From: Methanobacterium sp. SMA-27
GTDB lineage: Archaea; Methanobacteriota; Methanobacteria; Methanobacteriales; Methanobacteriaceae
Assembly: GCF_000744455.1 (NCBI RefSeq)
Contig: NZ_JQLY01000001.1
Location: forward strand, 1,116,001-1,180,000
Reading direction: 5' to 3'
DNA: 64,000 nt
Under the pieces are notes generated by a model that saw only the letters and a list, made by a program, of their open reading frames with translations, had not been told where the DNA came from and did not search any database. Below are positions 47,114 to 57,894 of this stretch, in pieces; position 1 is the first letter of the stretch; the number at the start of each line of letters is the position of its first letter. The position numbers were made by a program, and so were the translations under genes.

Positions 47114-47974
47114 ATGAATTTAATGTCAAACATCCTACTAAACGTTCTTATTGCATTTCTGATAGGAAGTATCCTATTTGGACTTCAACGAAAGATAATG
47201 GCCAGAATTCAAGGAAGACCTGGACCTCCGGTTATTCAGCACCTTTTACACACATTAAAATTCTTTATAAAAGAATCAGCATTTCCAAGAACAGCTGCTA
47301 TGCCATTTTACATAGCAATAACAGCTATGTTATGTGTTATATGGGTTGCAGCCGTAATAGTTGGCCCTGTTACAGGCGGATCACTTCTATTGATATTCGC
47401 AATCTATGCAATACACAAAATAGTTGAACACAATGCAGGATCATCATCTGGATCACCCTATGGTAAGCTCAGCTGTGTTAGGGCTGTTTACTCAGCAGCA
47501 GCAGAAGTTCCATTATTTGCAGTTTTAATAATCATATACCTGCAAGCTGGTACAATGGACATTAACAGTATTGTAAACTACCAGTCCATACATGGCCCAT
47601 TAATATTAACAATACCTCTTGCAGCTTTAATGTTCTTTGTATTAATACTATCAAAATCCCCATACAGTCCCTTTGCAATAACCAAAGGGAAGGATATTAT
47701 CTCAGGATACGAAACAGAACACTTTGGATTACTCCGAGGATATTTGATGATATCAGAATCTATTGCTTGGTACATGCTCTTATGGATATTCTTAACTGTT
47801 TTCCTTGGGCCTTTAAGTATACCAGCTTATCTGGTTGGAATGATTATAATAAGCGCTGCGGTTGCATTTATAAATGCTGTAACACCGCTTTTAAATCCTA
47901 ATCACTCAGTGATGATGCAGGTAACCTTTGCATTTGTGGGAATAGTTGGTTCGGTTGCTCTGCTCATGATATAA
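47114..47974 (+). CDS. ehaJ: Energy-converting hydrogenase A subunit EhaJ (NuoH/EchB-like)
   Basis: 286 residues, about eight helices. The loop [20 protein letters not shown] followed by [11 protein letters not shown] is the NuoH/HycD/EchB quinone-site-like signature, and [14 protein letters not shown] plus [13 protein letters not shown] match later conserved loops with acidic residues. This subunit links the hydrogenase module to the ion-moving membrane arm. GGTGATCGC lies just before ATG. One of the four core subunits shared by all group 4 hydrogenases. Confidence 0.92.
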   Translation: MNLMSNILLNVLIAFLIGSILFGLQRKIMARIQGRPGPPVIQHLLHTLKFFIKESAFPRTAAMPFYIAITAMLCVIWVAAVIVGPVTGGSLLLIFAIYAIHKIVEHNAGSSSGSPYGKLSCVRAVYSAAAEVPLFAVLIIIYLQAGTMDINSIVNYQSIHGPLILTIPLAALMFFVLILSKSPYSPFAITKGKDIISGYETEHFGLLRGYLMISESIAWYMLLWIFLTVFLGPLSIPAYLVGMIIISAAVAFINAVTPLLNPNHSVMMQVTFAFVGIVGSVALLMI

Positions 47975-48028
47975 TTATAATTTATCAAGAATTTATAAAT
48001 TTACCAAATATATAAAGAGGATTAAAAA

Positions 48029-48289
48029 ATGGACAAACAAGAAAAAGATGTACTGTTCCTAATGGCCCTTGCAGTATCAGGAGCTGTACTTGCAAGTGGA
48101 TTGGCAGCATTTCAACAATGGATTATTGTACTGCCCCTAACGATAGCAGTTTTCCTAATCATGATCCTGACACTTTTCCAGTACAAACATAAATTCGCAC
48201 ATCTTGCAGAATCAATTGAAAACTGGGCCATGATAATCGTTTTAATAGGCATAATAATATCCTTTATCTACCTTTACAAGCCTGTATAA
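48029..48289 (+). CDS. ehaK: Energy-converting hydrogenase A subunit EhaK
   Basis: 86 residues with three helices, starting [20 protein letters not shown]. The second helix leads into [16 protein letters not shown], a polar turn, then a last helix. AAGAGGATTAAAAA precedes the ATG. Short membrane subunit named by order between EhaJ and EhaL; no individual function known. Confidence 0.82.
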   Translation: MDKQEKDVLFLMALAVSGAVLASGLAAFQQWIIVLPLTIAVFLIMILTLFQYKHKFAHLAESIENWAMIIVLIGIIISFIYLYKPV

Positions 48290-48302
48290 AAATGGTGATC
48301 CA

Positions 48303-48626
48303 ATGAACGAAACAATTTATTTAGTATACATAATTTCATTTGTATTGGGATCCATAGTGGGTCTTGTATTAAGCTATAGAAAATATACAGCACCATATGT
48401 CACCAAAAATATCGATGTTGTTGCACTTGTAACTGCAATTATAGGTTGGACACTGGCAATTAACAGTCAGCTTCTGACATTCATACCATATTATATATCC
48501 ATAACAATAGGAGTATTCTTTATAGCTCTGGTCCTTGGAATGAGACCAGGATATGGTAGATATGAAACAGTAATTGGATTTATAGTTTCAGCCATTGTAT
48601 GGACAATTGGGACGGTGTTGTTATGA
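48303..48626 (+). CDS. ehaL: Energy-converting hydrogenase A subunit EhaL
   Basis: 107 residues, four helices. The arginine-bearing loop [20 protein letters not shown] and [15 protein letters not shown] are the most conserved-looking parts. It has an almost perfect ribosome binding site (GGTGATCC) two bases before ATG. Its stop TGA overlaps the ATG of ehaM, so the two are translationally coupled. Confidence 0.82.
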   Translation: MNETIYLVYIISFVLGSIVGLVLSYRKYTAPYVTKNIDVVALVTAIIGWTLAINSQLLTFIPYYISITIGVFFIALVLGMRPGYGRYETVIGFIVSAIVWTIGTVLL

Positions 48627-49033
48627 GTGAATACAAACCAAATACAAAAATTGAAGACGAAGAACTTCTCATAACCATGAAAAAAAGGATTCTTGCCAGC
48701 TATAAATGGCACAAAGACGTTGTTGTTCCATTTGCAGCTGAACTGGAAATATCTCCCGAGGAACTGGAAGAAATTCTTATGAAGAGATTGGACATGTCAA
48801 GTCTTGAAGCAATAAATCCAAGGTTTGAATCATCCAAACTAAGATGTATCAAAGAAAAAATACATTCAGATCTAAGACTATGCTGGCTCTGCGATGTAAT
48901 GAACATCCTCACAGAAGAGGAATCAGAGAATATTAAAACTAAAATAGCATATGAAGTTCTAAATGAGAATAAACCTTACGATAAAGCCATAGAAGAAGGC
49001 AGGAAAGATTTACTTGAAGATTTAATGAGATAA
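48623..49033 (+). CDS. ehaM: Energy-converting hydrogenase A subunit EhaM
   Basis: 136 residues, hydrophilic and helical with no membrane segment. The ATG giving [20 protein letters not shown] overlaps the ehaL stop; a longer frame from 48599 merely reads through ehaL. Two cysteines in [12 protein letters not shown] form a CxxC that could hold metal. It precedes the hydrogenase small subunit gene and is probably a peripheral subunit or assembly factor on the cytoplasmic face. Confidence 0.84.
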   Translation: MSEYKPNTKIEDEELLITMKKRILASYKWHKDVVVPFAAELEISPEELEEILMKRLDMSSLEAINPRFESSKLRCIKEKIHSDLRLCWLCDVMNILTEEESENIKTKIAYEVLNENKPYDKAIEEGRKDLLEDLMR

Positions 49034-49051
49034 TATTTAAGAGGTAAAGAA

Positions 49052-49501
49052 ATGTTAGATGGTCTTAAAGACATTATAAGGAAGAGTTCCATACATGTCT
49101 GCCTTATAAATACAGGAGGTTGCAATGGTTGTGACATAGAAGTAGTAGCACTACTATCACCACGTTACGACCTTGAACAGTATGGTATTTACGTTCACAA
49201 CAATCCAAGGGAGGCCGATGTCATCCTTGTAACAGGTGCAATGGCAGAACAATGGAAGGACAAACTCCAGAGAATATATGCAAAGGCACCTGAACCCAAA
49301 ATAGTGGTTGCAATTGGTAACTGCCCACTTACAGGTGATGTTTTTAACCAGGAAGGATGCAGTATATACGCACCTGTATCTGACTTTATACCTGTGGCTG
49401 CGGAAATTTCAGGCTGCCCACCGCGCCCATCAGAAATATTAGCAGCCATTTTAGCTGTGGGGCCAGATGCACTTGCAGCAAGAGGGAGGGAAAAATTATG
49501 A
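49052..49501 (+). CDS. ehaN: Energy-converting hydrogenase A small subunit EhaN
   Basis: 149 residues; the [NiFe] hydrogenase small subunit, equivalent to EchC/NuoB. It binds one proximal [4Fe-4S] cluster with cysteines in [22 protein letters not shown] and [10 protein letters not shown]. It passes electrons from the NiFe site in EhaO towards the polyferredoxins EhaP and EhaQ. GAGGTAAAGAA precedes ATG. Stop overlaps the ehaO start by four bases. Confidence 0.95.
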   Translation: MLDGLKDIIRKSSIHVCLINTGGCNGCDIEVVALLSPRYDLEQYGIYVHNNPREADVILVTGAMAEQWKDKLQRIYAKAPEPKIVVAIGNCPLTGDVFNQEGCSIYAPVSDFIPVAAEISGCPPRPSEILAAILAVGPDALAARGREKL

Positions 49502-50640
49502 TACTTCCTATTGGGCCAATACATCCCGCTTTGAAGGAACCATTACGATTAAAACTTAAAACTAGGGGAGAAAAAGTTTTAAGTGCTGAAATAGATTATG
49601 GATACATTCACAGAGGTATAGAAAGAATTATGCAGGGTAAAACCTGGCAGAAGGGAATATTTCTATCTGAAAGGGTTTGTGGAATTTGCTCGTACATACA
49701 TACACAAACATTTGCAGAGACATTTGAAAGAATAGCAGGCGAATCCGCACCTATAAGAGCACAGTACCTAAGGGTATTAACCAATGAACTCGACAGGATA
49801 CAGAGTCATTTATTAGCAAACTCGACCTATTTCAAATCAATGGAACATGAAACACTTTTCATGTACATGCTGGCATTAAGAGAACCCGTTATGGATGCTA
49901 TTGAACTTTTAACCGGTAATAGAGTTAATATGGGATGGAATGTTGTGGGTGGGGTTAAAATGGATGTTAAACAGATCCATCTTGATTCTATAATGGCGAT
50001 AATGGTTAAACTTGAAAACGAATATGGAAGATACGTTGAAATGTTTGAACAGGGCCCACTCGTTGGTTTAAGGTCTCATGATGTCGGTAAGATGACTTAC
50101 GAAGAAGCAGTTATGGCCAGAGCAGTAGGACCAATTGGAAGAGCTTCGGGAATCAAACACGATGTAAGGGAAGACCATCCAACCTACAGAGACCATATGG
50201 ACTGGAAAGTCATATGGAGGAAAGAAGGAGATAACTTTGCACGTACAATGAACCGGTTCGATGAAATATGGGAATCCATAAGTCTGATTAAACAAGTAAT
50301 TGAAAACCTACCAGCTGGTGAAGTACGTAAAAAAATTGATATACCCGCAGGTACAGGTGAATGGAGAAATGAAGCACCAAGGGGAGAAGTAACCTACTCC
50401 ATTGAAACCAATGGAAATCTTATAAAAAACGTTTCAATAAGGACCCCTAGTATCATGAATATAGATGCATGTGCCAAGTATATGCTTAACGATGTTGCAA
50501 CAGTTGCAGATGCTGTGGCTACATATGCAACTTCAGATCCTTGTATTGCATGTACAGAAAGGGTTATAATTTTAGATGAAAAAGGAAGGAACCTGGATTT
50601 CCATGGTGTCCACAACATAAATTCCAAGTTAAAAGGATGA
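49498..50640 (+). CDS. ehaO: Energy-converting hydrogenase A large (NiFe) subunit EhaO
   Basis: 380 residues, equivalent to EchE/NuoD. NiFe-site cysteines are in the N-terminal [11 protein letters not shown] (CxxC) and the C-terminal [11 protein letters not shown] (CxxC). N-terminal [20 protein letters not shown] matches group 4 large subunits. About 25 residues follow the last CxxC, so there is no long His-ending peptide of the type removed by maturation proteases in other [NiFe] hydrogenases. ATG overlaps the ehaN stop. This is the H2-splitting subunit. Confidence 0.96.
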   Translation: MILPIGPIHPALKEPLRLKLKTRGEKVLSAEIDYGYIHRGIERIMQGKTWQKGIFLSERVCGICSYIHTQTFAETFERIAGESAPIRAQYLRVLTNELDRIQSHLLANSTYFKSMEHETLFMYMLALREPVMDAIELLTGNRVNMGWNVVGGVKMDVKQIHLDSIMAIMVKLENEYGRYVEMFEQGPLVGLRSHDVGKMTYEEAVMARAVGPIGRASGIKHDVREDHPTYRDHMDWKVIWRKEGDNFARTMNRFDEIWESISLIKQVIENLPAGEVRKKIDIPAGTGEWRNEAPRGEVTYSIETNGNLIKNVSIRTPSIMNIDACAKYMLNDVATVADAVATYATSDPCIACTERVIILDEKGRNLDFHGVHNINSKLKG

Positions 50641-50646
50641 TATAAT

Positions 50647-51678
50647 ATGTCTTCGGTTATATGGTATCTATACGAATTTGCAAGAAAGTCATGGGCTCAG
50701 AATTTTGCAGCTGCTAAGAGCAACTCTGAAATAATGGACACACCATCAAGATTCAGAAATTTTCCTGAAGTCCATAAAGAATATTGCATAGCATGCGGAG
50801 CTTGTACAGCAGCATGTCCTGCCCCAATGGCAATAAAACTCGTGAGAGACGAGGATAATTCTAGTGAAGAGGGTATAACCTACCCTGTAATAAACAACAG
50901 AGGTTGTATTAGATGTGGGTTCTGCGCTGAAGTCTGTCCAACAGACCCTAAAACTCTTACATGCGGTGAAAACCATCTGATAAGGGAAAAATTTACGATT
51001 CTACCTGTTGACAAAAAGTTTGTTATAGACGATTATTTATGCATACGCTGTAAAAAATGTATGAAAACATGTAAGGTCGGTGATGCAATTGTTGAAGACG
51101 ATAACAAAGTCCTTATTGACCAGTCAAAATGTATAGCCTGCGGTGAATGTATAAAAACATGCCCAGTAAAGGGTGCAATCAAGGGAATACACATATCCCA
51201 TATAGAAGAGCAGAAAGAAATTATAAACCTGGTTGTGGATAGTTTAGAGGAATATATAGAAGCTGAACAGGATAATATCAAACATATAACTGGAGGAGAA
51301 GTATTTAAACTCGACATGCCAGTTCAGGATATAATGGAAAAGGCCCGGGAAATATTATCAGACGATGATTTAATTGAGGACATCATCGAAAATATAACAG
51401 ACAGACTAAAACTTAGGGTTATAACTTGGGACAAGGATAAATGTACAGATTGCAGGTTATGTGTTAAAGAATGTCCATCCCATGCAATTAGTTACAGCGC
51501 TGAAGAAGGTGTTGTAAGGGACACAGATAAATGTTTGAGATGCAGTATATGCTACCAGACATGTCCATTCGGTGCCATTGGATATTATATTGCAAGGTTC
51601 TTATACAAACCATCTGCTGAAGGTGAAAGTATCATACATATAACAGTTAAATCATCAGACTTACCAGTAAGGAGTTGA
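50647..51678 (+). CDS. ehaP: Energy-converting hydrogenase A polyferredoxin EhaP, 6[4Fe-4S]
   Basis: 343 residues with six CxxCxxCxxxC(P) motifs: [55 protein letters not shown] and [12 protein letters not shown] helical segment of about 80 residues ([20 protein letters not shown] region) separates clusters four and five. Six clusters matches the 6[4Fe-4S] polyferredoxin described for Eha in Methanothermobacter. It conducts electrons between the hydrogenase and soluble ferredoxin partners. Follows ehaO by six bases. Confidence 0.93.
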   Translation: MSSVIWYLYEFARKSWAQNFAAAKSNSEIMDTPSRFRNFPEVHKEYCIACGACTAACPAPMAIKLVRDEDNSSEEGITYPVINNRGCIRCGFCAEVCPTDPKTLTCGENHLIREKFTILPVDKKFVIDDYLCIRCKKCMKTCKVGDAIVEDDNKVLIDQSKCIACGECIKTCPVKGAIKGIHISHIEEQKEIINLVVDSLEEYIEAEQDNIKHITGGEVFKLDMPVQDIMEKAREILSDDDLIEDIIENITDRLKLRVITWDKDKCTDCRLCVKECPSHAISYSAEEGVVRDTDKCLRCSICYQTCPFGAIGYYIARFLYKPSAEGESIIHITVKSSDLPVRS

Positions 51679-51682
51679 TAAC

Positions 51683-53047
51683 ATTCCAACAACAACTAAT
51701 AACACTAAAAAATATTGTAAACCTCTCAGAGAAGTAGAGGTAGATTACAAGATTGATCACAGTAAATGTGAGACATGCGAAGATAAACCATGTATTCTTT
51801 CTTGTCCTGTGGCTGCCATCAATGAATCAGTAAACGGGGAAATTGAGATCGATGACAAATGTGTTGGATGCGTTTTGTGCAGGGAAGCCTGCCCATATGA
51901 TGCAATAAAAATGGAAACAACTCTTTCTGAACCAATAAGGGAGAATGTACCCAATATCAACACCAAACTATGCAGACAATGTGGAGCTTGTGTAAAAGCA
52001 TGTAAAACAGGTTCAATTCAGTTAATTTCATCAGGAACTGAAGAAGCTCACAGCGAAATAAATGAAGATACATGTGTGCGCTGCGGATACTGTGCCCGTG
52101 TTTGTCCAACAGAAGCAATTAAATACGGTGAAATACTCCCAAGATCTGTTGTGGGTGGAAAGGCAATTGTTGTTGATCAAAAAAACTGTATAGGATGTAT
52201 GACTTGTACCCGAGTCTGCCCATCCAAAGGAGCCATAAACGTTGGAAATGTAAGTAAACTCCCTTTCATAAACCCATCCTACTGTGCAAGATGCGAGGAA
52301 TGTATGAATGTATGCCCTTCAGCAGCCATCAGATATTCATCAAGAAAAAGGGCTTACCAGAATTTCAGTAAAATAAAAACCATGGAAATTGTATCGGAAT
52401 TGCTTGAAAAAGAAGCAGGTAAACTTTCAAATGATGCTGTCAGGATAAATAGTATTCTAAATTCTATTGCAAGAGATGTTGCTCTTAAACATGAAGAAAA
52501 AAATTTCAACGAAGATGTAACTGGTTTAATAAAGGATGAAATTACATCAATGCTTAATTCTGAACTTGAAATTGAAGATATTCAGGAGATAATTGGAGCA
52601 ACCACACCAAAACGTGACATTAATGTTATTGAAGAGGATTGTATTGGGTGTAGTGAATGTATAGCAGAATGTCCAGTTGATTGTATAGAACTTGAAATAC
52701 CCTCACCAGTACATATAGACACTGACAGTTGTGTTTACTGTGGAAAATGTGTTGATAAGTGTAAATTTAATGCCATAACTCTAATCGAAGAACATTTCCA
52801 AGTTAAAGATGGTAAAATTTTCTATGTAAGGGGAGAATTACTAAAACCTAGAACTGGCGAAATAGTAACAGATGTTAATGCATGTATGGCATGTGGAGTA
52901 TGCGTTAAAAAATGTCCAACACAGGCTCTGAAACTTGAAAAGGATGAAATAATTGTTGACAGTTCTAAATGTATTTTATGTGGGGAATGCGATATAATAT
53001 GCCCAGTAAATGCAATTAAACTCAAAATCGACACCAATGGTATCTGA
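51683..53047 (+). CDS. ehaQ: Energy-converting hydrogenase A polyferredoxin EhaQ, 10[4Fe-4S], probable ATT start
   Basis: 454 residues if initiated at ATT 51683, behind GGAG with an eight-base spacer inside the end of ehaP; the reading gives (M)[20 protein letters not shown]. The first canonical start in frame is GTG 51809, which would cut off the first cluster motif ([14 protein letters not shown]). Ten cluster motifs are then present: that one, [88 protein letters not shown] and [11 protein letters not shown]. Ten matches the 10[4Fe-4S] polyferredoxin known in Eha. A helical spacer lies between clusters six and seven. Confidence 0.9.
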   Translation: MPTTTNNTKKYCKPLREVEVDYKIDHSKCETCEDKPCILSCPVAAINESVNGEIEIDDKCVGCVLCREACPYDAIKMETTLSEPIRENVPNINTKLCRQCGACVKACKTGSIQLISSGTEEAHSEINEDTCVRCGYCARVCPTEAIKYGEILPRSVVGGKAIVVDQKNCIGCMTCTRVCPSKGAINVGNVSKLPFINPSYCARCEECMNVCPSAAIRYSSRKRAYQNFSKIKTMEIVSELLEKEAGKLSNDAVRINSILNSIARDVALKHEEKNFNEDVTGLIKDEITSMLNSELEIEDIQEIIGATTPKRDINVIEEDCIGCSECIAECPVDCIELEIPSPVHIDTDSCVYCGKCVDKCKFNAITLIEEHFQVKDGKIFYVRGELLKPRTGEIVTDVNACMACGVCVKKCPTQALKLEKDEIIVDSSKCILCGECDIICPVNAIKLKIDTNGI

Positions 53048-53088
53048 ATATCTAATATTTTTTTTTTATTTTCAAGGAGGATTGTAAA

Positions 53089-54114
53089 TTGGGGAAAAAA
53101 TTTTTTGTTTCCGATTGTGAAGGTCCCATATCAATAAATGATAATGCATTTGAACTTTCAGGCCATTTTATTGAAAATGGAGAGAAATTTTTTGAAATCG
53201 TAAGCAGATATGATGATGTGCTTGCTGATGTTTTAAAAAGAACAGGATATAATGCCGGAAGTACTTTAAAGTTAATAGTGCCATTTTTAAAGGCTTATGG
53301 CGCAACAAACAAGAATATTATCGATTTTTCCATCGAAAATGTACATTTAATACCTGGTGCAGAGGAAACCCTTAAATTTGTAAACTCAATAATGCCCTCA
53401 TTTATTGTGAGCACCAGTTATGACCATTATATATTGGCACTTTGTAATAAAACCGGATTTCCCTATGACAACACCTATTCAACCAAACTTGACATGGACT
53501 ATAAAGATATTGAACCAAAGGAAATTGAACTAATCAGGGAATATAGGAAAGCAATTGTTGATAATCCTGAATTTGAACTCTTGGATAAGATTTTCTGGAA
53601 GAGAATACCCGAACTTAAAGTAGCTGCACTGATGGATATTGTTAAACCAACAGGTGGTGAAGGTAAAAAGGAAGCTGTTCAGGATATAATCAGCAGATAC
53701 AAATTAAAAGCTAAGGATCTGTTCTATATAGGAGATAGCATAACAGATGTTCAACCACTTAGATTTGCCAATGATAACGGAGGAATATCAGTATCCTTCA
53801 ATGGAAATGAATATGCCCTTAAAGAAGCTGAAATTGCTGTGATGGCTGAAAATACCACAATAACTTCTGTACTTGCCGATATATTCAACAGATATGGTAC
53901 AGATAATGTATTTGAATTTGTTGTTAGTTATAATGAAGATCCTAAAAAAGCACTTGAATCTAGATTTGTAAATCAGTCCCTTGCAAATAAATTAATGGTA
54001 TCCCAACTGCCACAAGTTAAGATAATAACATGTCATGATATTGAAAGTATAATTGACAAGAGCTCCAAATTCCGTAAGAAATTGAGGGGAGAATCCATTG
54101 GAGGATTGGGATAA
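53089..54114 (+). CDS. ehaR: EhaR, HAD-superfamily protein of the eha operon
   Basis: 341 residues. HAD-like motifs: FVSDCEGPISIND at the N terminus (the usual second Asp of DxD is Glu, as DCE), FIVSTSYDHYI as motif II, and FYIGDSITDVQPLRFAND as motif IV. The altered motif I may mean weak or absent phosphatase activity. The start is TTG eight bases after AAGGAGG. A run of nine T at 53059-53067 between ehaQ and this gene could reduce read-through. Soluble; long associated with the eha operon, role unknown. Confidence 0.85.
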   Translation: MGKKFFVSDCEGPISINDNAFELSGHFIENGEKFFEIVSRYDDVLADVLKRTGYNAGSTLKLIVPFLKAYGATNKNIIDFSIENVHLIPGAEETLKFVNSIMPSFIVSTSYDHYILALCNKTGFPYDNTYSTKLDMDYKDIEPKEIELIREYRKAIVDNPEFELLDKIFWKRIPELKVAALMDIVKPTGGEGKKEAVQDIISRYKLKAKDLFYIGDSITDVQPLRFANDNGGISVSFNGNEYALKEAEIAVMAENTTITSVLADIFNRYGTDNVFEFVVSYNEDPKKALESRFVNQSLANKLMVSQLPQVKIITCHDIESIIDKSSKFRKKLRGESIGGLG

Positions 54115-54274
54115 AATATAAAAAAAAGTCATACATCTTTAAATAAGATTACATTAAAAGTTTAAATTTGTTAAGAAATATTATAGTAACATCGTAATTA
54201 TTAAAGAATCGATATATATTTGATTTGGATTTAAAATAATTTATTTAAGGGTTAATATAATTGGTTAGGGTATC
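54115..54274 (+). promoter_or_regulatory. Possible internal promoter before the second formyltransferase gene
   Basis: A 160-base AT-rich gap inside the extended eha operon. A TATA-like element (CGATATATATTTG, about 54209-54221) would start transcription near 54245, and AGGGTATC serves as ribosome binding site. The gap is much longer than others in the operon, so the formyltransferase/kinase pair may also be transcribed on its own. Confidence 0.35.
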
Positions 54275-55180
54275 ATGAAAAAAACCACCGAAAATATCCA
54301 TTTTAAAGTTGAAGACACCTATTGTGAGGCATTTAAGGGTGTTTGCTGCAGGGTCATAGTAACAGCCGAAGACCATGAAACTGTTAGAAGGGCAGCCTAT
54401 GATGCAACATCCACACCCGGAACAGTGATTGGTAGGGTTGAAGGCGGTATTGAATCCTGGCTGGGAATGAATCAAACACCAGATGGAAGAAACGGTGCAA
54501 TACTCCAATTTTGGTATAACACCGATGACATTGAAAAATTTGAATTGGAGTTATCCTACAGAATCAGACAGGACATACTAGTTAAACCATTCACAAGTCT
54601 GTTCGATGCATCGATTGATCCAGTTGGAAAGATTGGTACAATGAAGAATGTTGGACACTGTGGAGATGGATATGAATGGGAAGAAACATTATACGGGAGA
54701 GAAATGATTGTTGTACCCATTGCAATACCTGACTTTAAAATTGAAAGGGAATTTGGATACATGAAGGGTATAATGGGTGCAAATTTCTGGTATATGTGCA
54801 GTGAAAAAGAGACTGTAACAGAAGCTGGAAAAGCTGCTTTAAATGCAATAGAAGAGGTTAAAGGTGTTGTTGCACCTTTTGATATATGTTCTGCAGCTAG
54901 CAAACCCGAGACTAACTATCCATGGATTGGTCCAACAACCAACCATCCATATTGTCCATCTCTTAAAAGTGTGTTAAATGAAGTTTCACAGGTTCCAGAA
55001 AATGTTAACTATATTCCTGAAATAGTTTTAAATGGATTAAACCAGAAAGTTCTAGAAGAAGGCATGAAAGTAGGTATTGAGGCTGTAATTGATTTTGATG
55101 ATGTTTCACTTGTTTCAGCTGGAAATTATAATGGATTACTCGGGGAATACAAAATTGATCTAAGGAGTTTGTTTGAATGA
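54275..55180 (+). CDS. ftr: Formylmethanofuran:H4MPT formyltransferase paralogue (Ftr II type)
   Basis: 301 residues across the whole Ftr length. It matches the family pattern: [59 protein letters not shown]-like [46 protein letters not shown]. Ftr transfers the formyl group made in the first step of CO2 reduction from methanofuran to H4MPT. A second Ftr within the eha operon is known in Methanothermobacter (there numbered among the Eha proteins, probably EhaS); the catalytic copy is normally elsewhere. Whether this one is a true enzyme or a carrier subunit is not settled. Overlaps the following kinase gene by four bases. Confidence 0.88.
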   Translation: MKKTTENIHFKVEDTYCEAFKGVCCRVIVTAEDHETVRRAAYDATSTPGTVIGRVEGGIESWLGMNQTPDGRNGAILQFWYNTDDIEKFELELSYRIRQDILVKPFTSLFDASIDPVGKIGTMKNVGHCGDGYEWEETLYGREMIVVPIAIPDFKIEREFGYMKGIMGANFWYMCSEKETVTEAGKAALNAIEEVKGVVAPFDICSAASKPETNYPWIGPTTNHPYCPSLKSVLNEVSQVPENVNYIPEIVLNGLNQKVLEEGMKVGIEAVIDFDDVSLVSAGNYNGLLGEYKIDLRSLFE

Positions 55181-56157
55181 AACTTGACGCAGTTGGATTT
55201 GGAGCGCTTAACATGGATAAACTCTTCCGAGTTAACAGAATTGCATATGAAGATGAAGAATCATATATAACAGGTTCTTCAGAGTCTTTTGGAGGTTCGG
55301 CAGCCAATACTGTTGTTGGTCTTTCAAGACTTGGAATGAAAACAGGTTTTATTGGGAAAGTTGGACCGGACAGAGAGGGAAGCCTACTTCATAACAACCT
55401 TAAAAATGAAAACATCGATACCAAGGGAGTTATTTTAACAGAAAATGGAAGAAGTGGAACAGTAAATGGTTATGTTGATGGTGAAGGTCAAAGAGCCCTC
55501 TACGTTGATCCCGGTGTTAATGATTGTATAGGAGAAAATGAAGTTGATAAAGACTACGTTGATTCAACTAAGGTTCTTCATATAACATCCTTTGTTGGGA
55601 ACTTCAATGAAAAATCCATTGATACACAGAAAAATATTCTTAATGAAATATCATCCAAGGTATGTGTAAGTTTTGATCCTGGAAGACTCTACATTGAGAG
55701 GGGTGTTGAATTTTTGGATAAATTTTTTATGCACACAGATATCCTTCTAATCAATCAGGCAGAACTGAATCTTCTTACAACTGGAAAAATAGAATATTCT
55801 AGGATTTCAACTGGAATGACTGAAACCCAGTTAAATACCGATAAAATTCAAGCAGAATATGGAATAGAAATCGTTGCGGTTAAAATGGGAGATAATGGAT
55901 CAATTGTAAGTTCAGAGGGAGAGTCTTATTTTACTGATGCCTTCGATGTTCCATGTCTTGATACAACAGGAGCTGGAGATGCCTTCAATGCAGGATTTCT
56001 TCATGGTTTTATCACTGGTGAAAGTTTAAAACAATCTGCAATTGAGGGTAACTATGTTGCTTCACGTTGTGTAACTGAACACGGTGCAACAGACGGCCTT
56101 CCAGACATTGCAAAGCTTGAAAATTTTATTAACAGAAACCAAATCCATTTTTCATAG
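55177..56157 (+). CDS. PfkB-family carbohydrate kinase (ribokinase-like), eha-linked
   Basis: 326 residues with ribokinase-superfamily motifs: N-terminal [36 protein letters not shown], and the catalytic [18 protein letters not shown] (anion hole and general base Asp). Substrate is unknown; sugars or nucleosides are possible. ATG overlaps the formyltransferase stop (ATGA) and GGAG precedes it, so translation is coupled. The same neighbour occurs in Methanothermobacter by my recollection, where it may be counted as EhaT. Confidence 0.87.
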   Translation: MKLDAVGFGALNMDKLFRVNRIAYEDEESYITGSSESFGGSAANTVVGLSRLGMKTGFIGKVGPDREGSLLHNNLKNENIDTKGVILTENGRSGTVNGYVDGEGQRALYVDPGVNDCIGENEVDKDYVDSTKVLHITSFVGNFNEKSIDTQKNILNEISSKVCVSFDPGRLYIERGVEFLDKFFMHTDILLINQAELNLLTTGKIEYSRISTGMTETQLNTDKIQAEYGIEIVAVKMGDNGSIVSSEGESYFTDAFDVPCLDTTGAGDAFNAGFLHGFITGESLKQSAIEGNYVASRCVTEHGATDGLPDIAKLENFINRNQIHFS

Positions 56158-56377
56158 AAATGAAAAAATTAGAATTAATAAATATGCATTTGCAAAACCA
56201 TATGTAACATTTGAATAATAATAATTTTAATGTTGAATACTAACTTAAGATAATGATGGGATCAAATAATATTATCAAATTCAATTGAAATATTAAATTC
56301 CTTTAAACAAGGGAAAATATTTGGTAGGTTTATTTGTAATATGCTTTTTGGTTAAATTAAAAGATATAGGTGTGATT

Positions 56378-57136
56378 ATGGATATAGTATTTAAAAAAAA
56401 GAAAGATGCACTGGTTAATGAAGTAGTTGCAAAGTCCTCAGATTTTGAACACAGTGTAGAAGATTTTAAAGCAGAAATTGAGAATTGTTCTCTTGGACAG
56501 AAATTTATAACCATCTCACCAGAATGTGTAAGGTGTAACCTATGTGTAGAAGAGTGTCCTGTAAATGCTATTGACAATGCAAAATTAACAAAACCTGCCA
56601 AAATACTTGAAAATTGTGTTAAATGTGAAATATGTGCACAGACATGTCCAGTTAATGCAGTTAAGGTGATTGAAAGTACGTCTGATCTAGATGAGGATGT
56701 AACTTACAAGCTCAACACAATGAAGGTACCGCATAGAACCCTTAGAATGGAGAAGATATGTGTAGATAAAGATAAATGTACTTCATGTGGTGATTGTGTT
56801 AAATTCTGCCCAACAGGTGCGATAAAGGTACCAGAGGGCGAAAAAGCTGTTGTTGATCTTGATGCATGTATCGGGTGTGGTGCATGTGCGAATGTATGTG
56901 GAGAAGATGCAGTTACAGTTATTAGAAGAATGGGAAATGTTTTCAAGACCAAGGACCTTGTGGTTGACGATGATGCATGTGTTGCCTGTGGTGTATGTGA
57001 AGAGAACTGTCCTGTTGATGCAATTAGATTAGAAGATGATAAGATTATTTTTTCAGAAGATAAATGTATATTATGCGAAGTTTGTTCTAAAAAATGCCCT
57101 GTAAGTGCATTAAAACTTGAGAGGTTGCCTAAATGA
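56378..57136 (+). CDS. Polyferredoxin, 6[4Fe-4S], eha-linked
   Basis: 252 residues with six cluster motifs: CVRCNLCVEEC, CVKCEICAQTC, CTSCGDCVKFC, CIGCGACANVCGED (fourth Cys followed by Gly, not Pro), CVACGVCEENC and CILCEVCSKKC. An N-terminal helix (KKKKDALVNEVVAKSSDFEH) precedes them. The frame opens 57 bases earlier but AGGTGTGA is well placed for the ATG used here. About 220 bases separate it from the kinase gene, so a further promoter is possible. Likely redox partner of Eha. The stop overlaps the next start by four bases. Confidence 0.88.
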   Translation: MDIVFKKKKDALVNEVVAKSSDFEHSVEDFKAEIENCSLGQKFITISPECVRCNLCVEECPVNAIDNAKLTKPAKILENCVKCEICAQTCPVNAVKVIESTSDLDEDVTYKLNTMKVPHRTLRMEKICVDKDKCTSCGDCVKFCPTGAIKVPEGEKAVVDLDACIGCGACANVCGEDAVTVIRRMGNVFKTKDLVVDDDACVACGVCEENCPVDAIRLEDDKIIFSEDKCILCEVCSKKCPVSALKLERLPK

Positions 57137-57768
57137 AAGTTAAAGAAATTATGGATAAGGAATTTATTGCTGTTAGCCCTGATATGGATATTGTTGAAGC
57201 ATCCATTAAAATGGAATCACATAAAAAATTTACAACACCTGTTCTAGATGATGAGAAACATCTTATTGGATGGATCACATCGCTGGATGTTACTAGGGGT
57301 CTGAGAGACAATCATAAAAAAGTTAGAGAGATAATGCATTCCAAAGACGATATTGTACATGTAAATGAAAATGATGCTGCACGTTTGGCTGTACTTGCTG
57401 CTTCCAAGCACAAAGTAGTTAGTATACCTGTACTTGACCGTGAAGATAAGGTTGTTGGAGTTATAAGAACTTTTGATATTGTAGAAACACTTTCCAAATT
57501 ATATGAAATCAAGGTATCCAAGATATTTGAGGCAATGGTTGATGAATTGAAGGGTGTTACATGGGATGAATTAATGGAAGCATCTGCAATTGTAACCAAG
57601 AGGGAAACTGGAAAACGTGTTACAGCCAAAGACTATGAACAAAGAATAAAAAATTCAACCTTTGGGGAAGCAATATGGGCTACAGGAGGACTTGAGAAGT
57701 TCTTTGTGGGTTTAATTGCCATTGGGGAACTTGTAATAGCAAGAAAAGTTGCAAAGGCCAGGAAATAA
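57133..57768 (+). CDS. CBS-domain-pair protein with helical C-terminal domain
   Basis: 211 residues: two CBS motifs, residues about 1-60 (VKEIMDKEFIAVSPDMDIVE, LIGWITSLDVTRGL) and 63-120 (VREIMHSKDDIVHVNENDAA, VVGVIRTFDIVETL), then an 85-residue helical region (WDELMEASAIVTKRETGKRV) ending with a hydrophobic helix and a basic tail. CBS pairs bind adenylates and sense energy state. Translational overlap with the polyferredoxin gene suggests it senses ATP/AMP or SAM for the ferredoxin branch. Followed by a run of nine T that is a probable terminator (57779-57787). Confidence 0.85.
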   Translation: MKVKEIMDKEFIAVSPDMDIVEASIKMESHKKFTTPVLDDEKHLIGWITSLDVTRGLRDNHKKVREIMHSKDDIVHVNENDAARLAVLAASKHKVVSIPVLDREDKVVGVIRTFDIVETLSKLYEIKVSKIFEAMVDELKGVTWDELMEASAIVTKRETGKRVTAKDYEQRIKNSTFGEAIWATGGLEKFFVGLIAIGELVIARKVAKARK

Positions 57769-57847
57769 TTATTTAATTTTTTTTTAATTTTCATTTTCTA
57801 ATTCTAATATTTAGTTTAATATGGTTCAGTTAGTTTGGATAATCGTA

Positions 57848-57894
57848 ATTTATTTATACAAGATCGCATAACGATTGTTATATAACAATTGTTA
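57848..57894 (+). promoter_or_regulatory. Promoter and 26-bp operator-like palindrome of the cystathionine synthase-like gene
   Basis: A TATA-like run (TTTATTTATAC, about 57849-57859) is followed by a near-perfect 26-bp palindrome at 57869-57894: left half TAACGATTGTTAT, right half ATAACAATTGTTA. Only one pair of positions breaks the symmetry. The site covers the predicted transcript start. The same element, one base different, lies before the thiS-thiI unit. A dimeric repressor overlapping the start site is the simplest reading. Confidence 0.6.
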
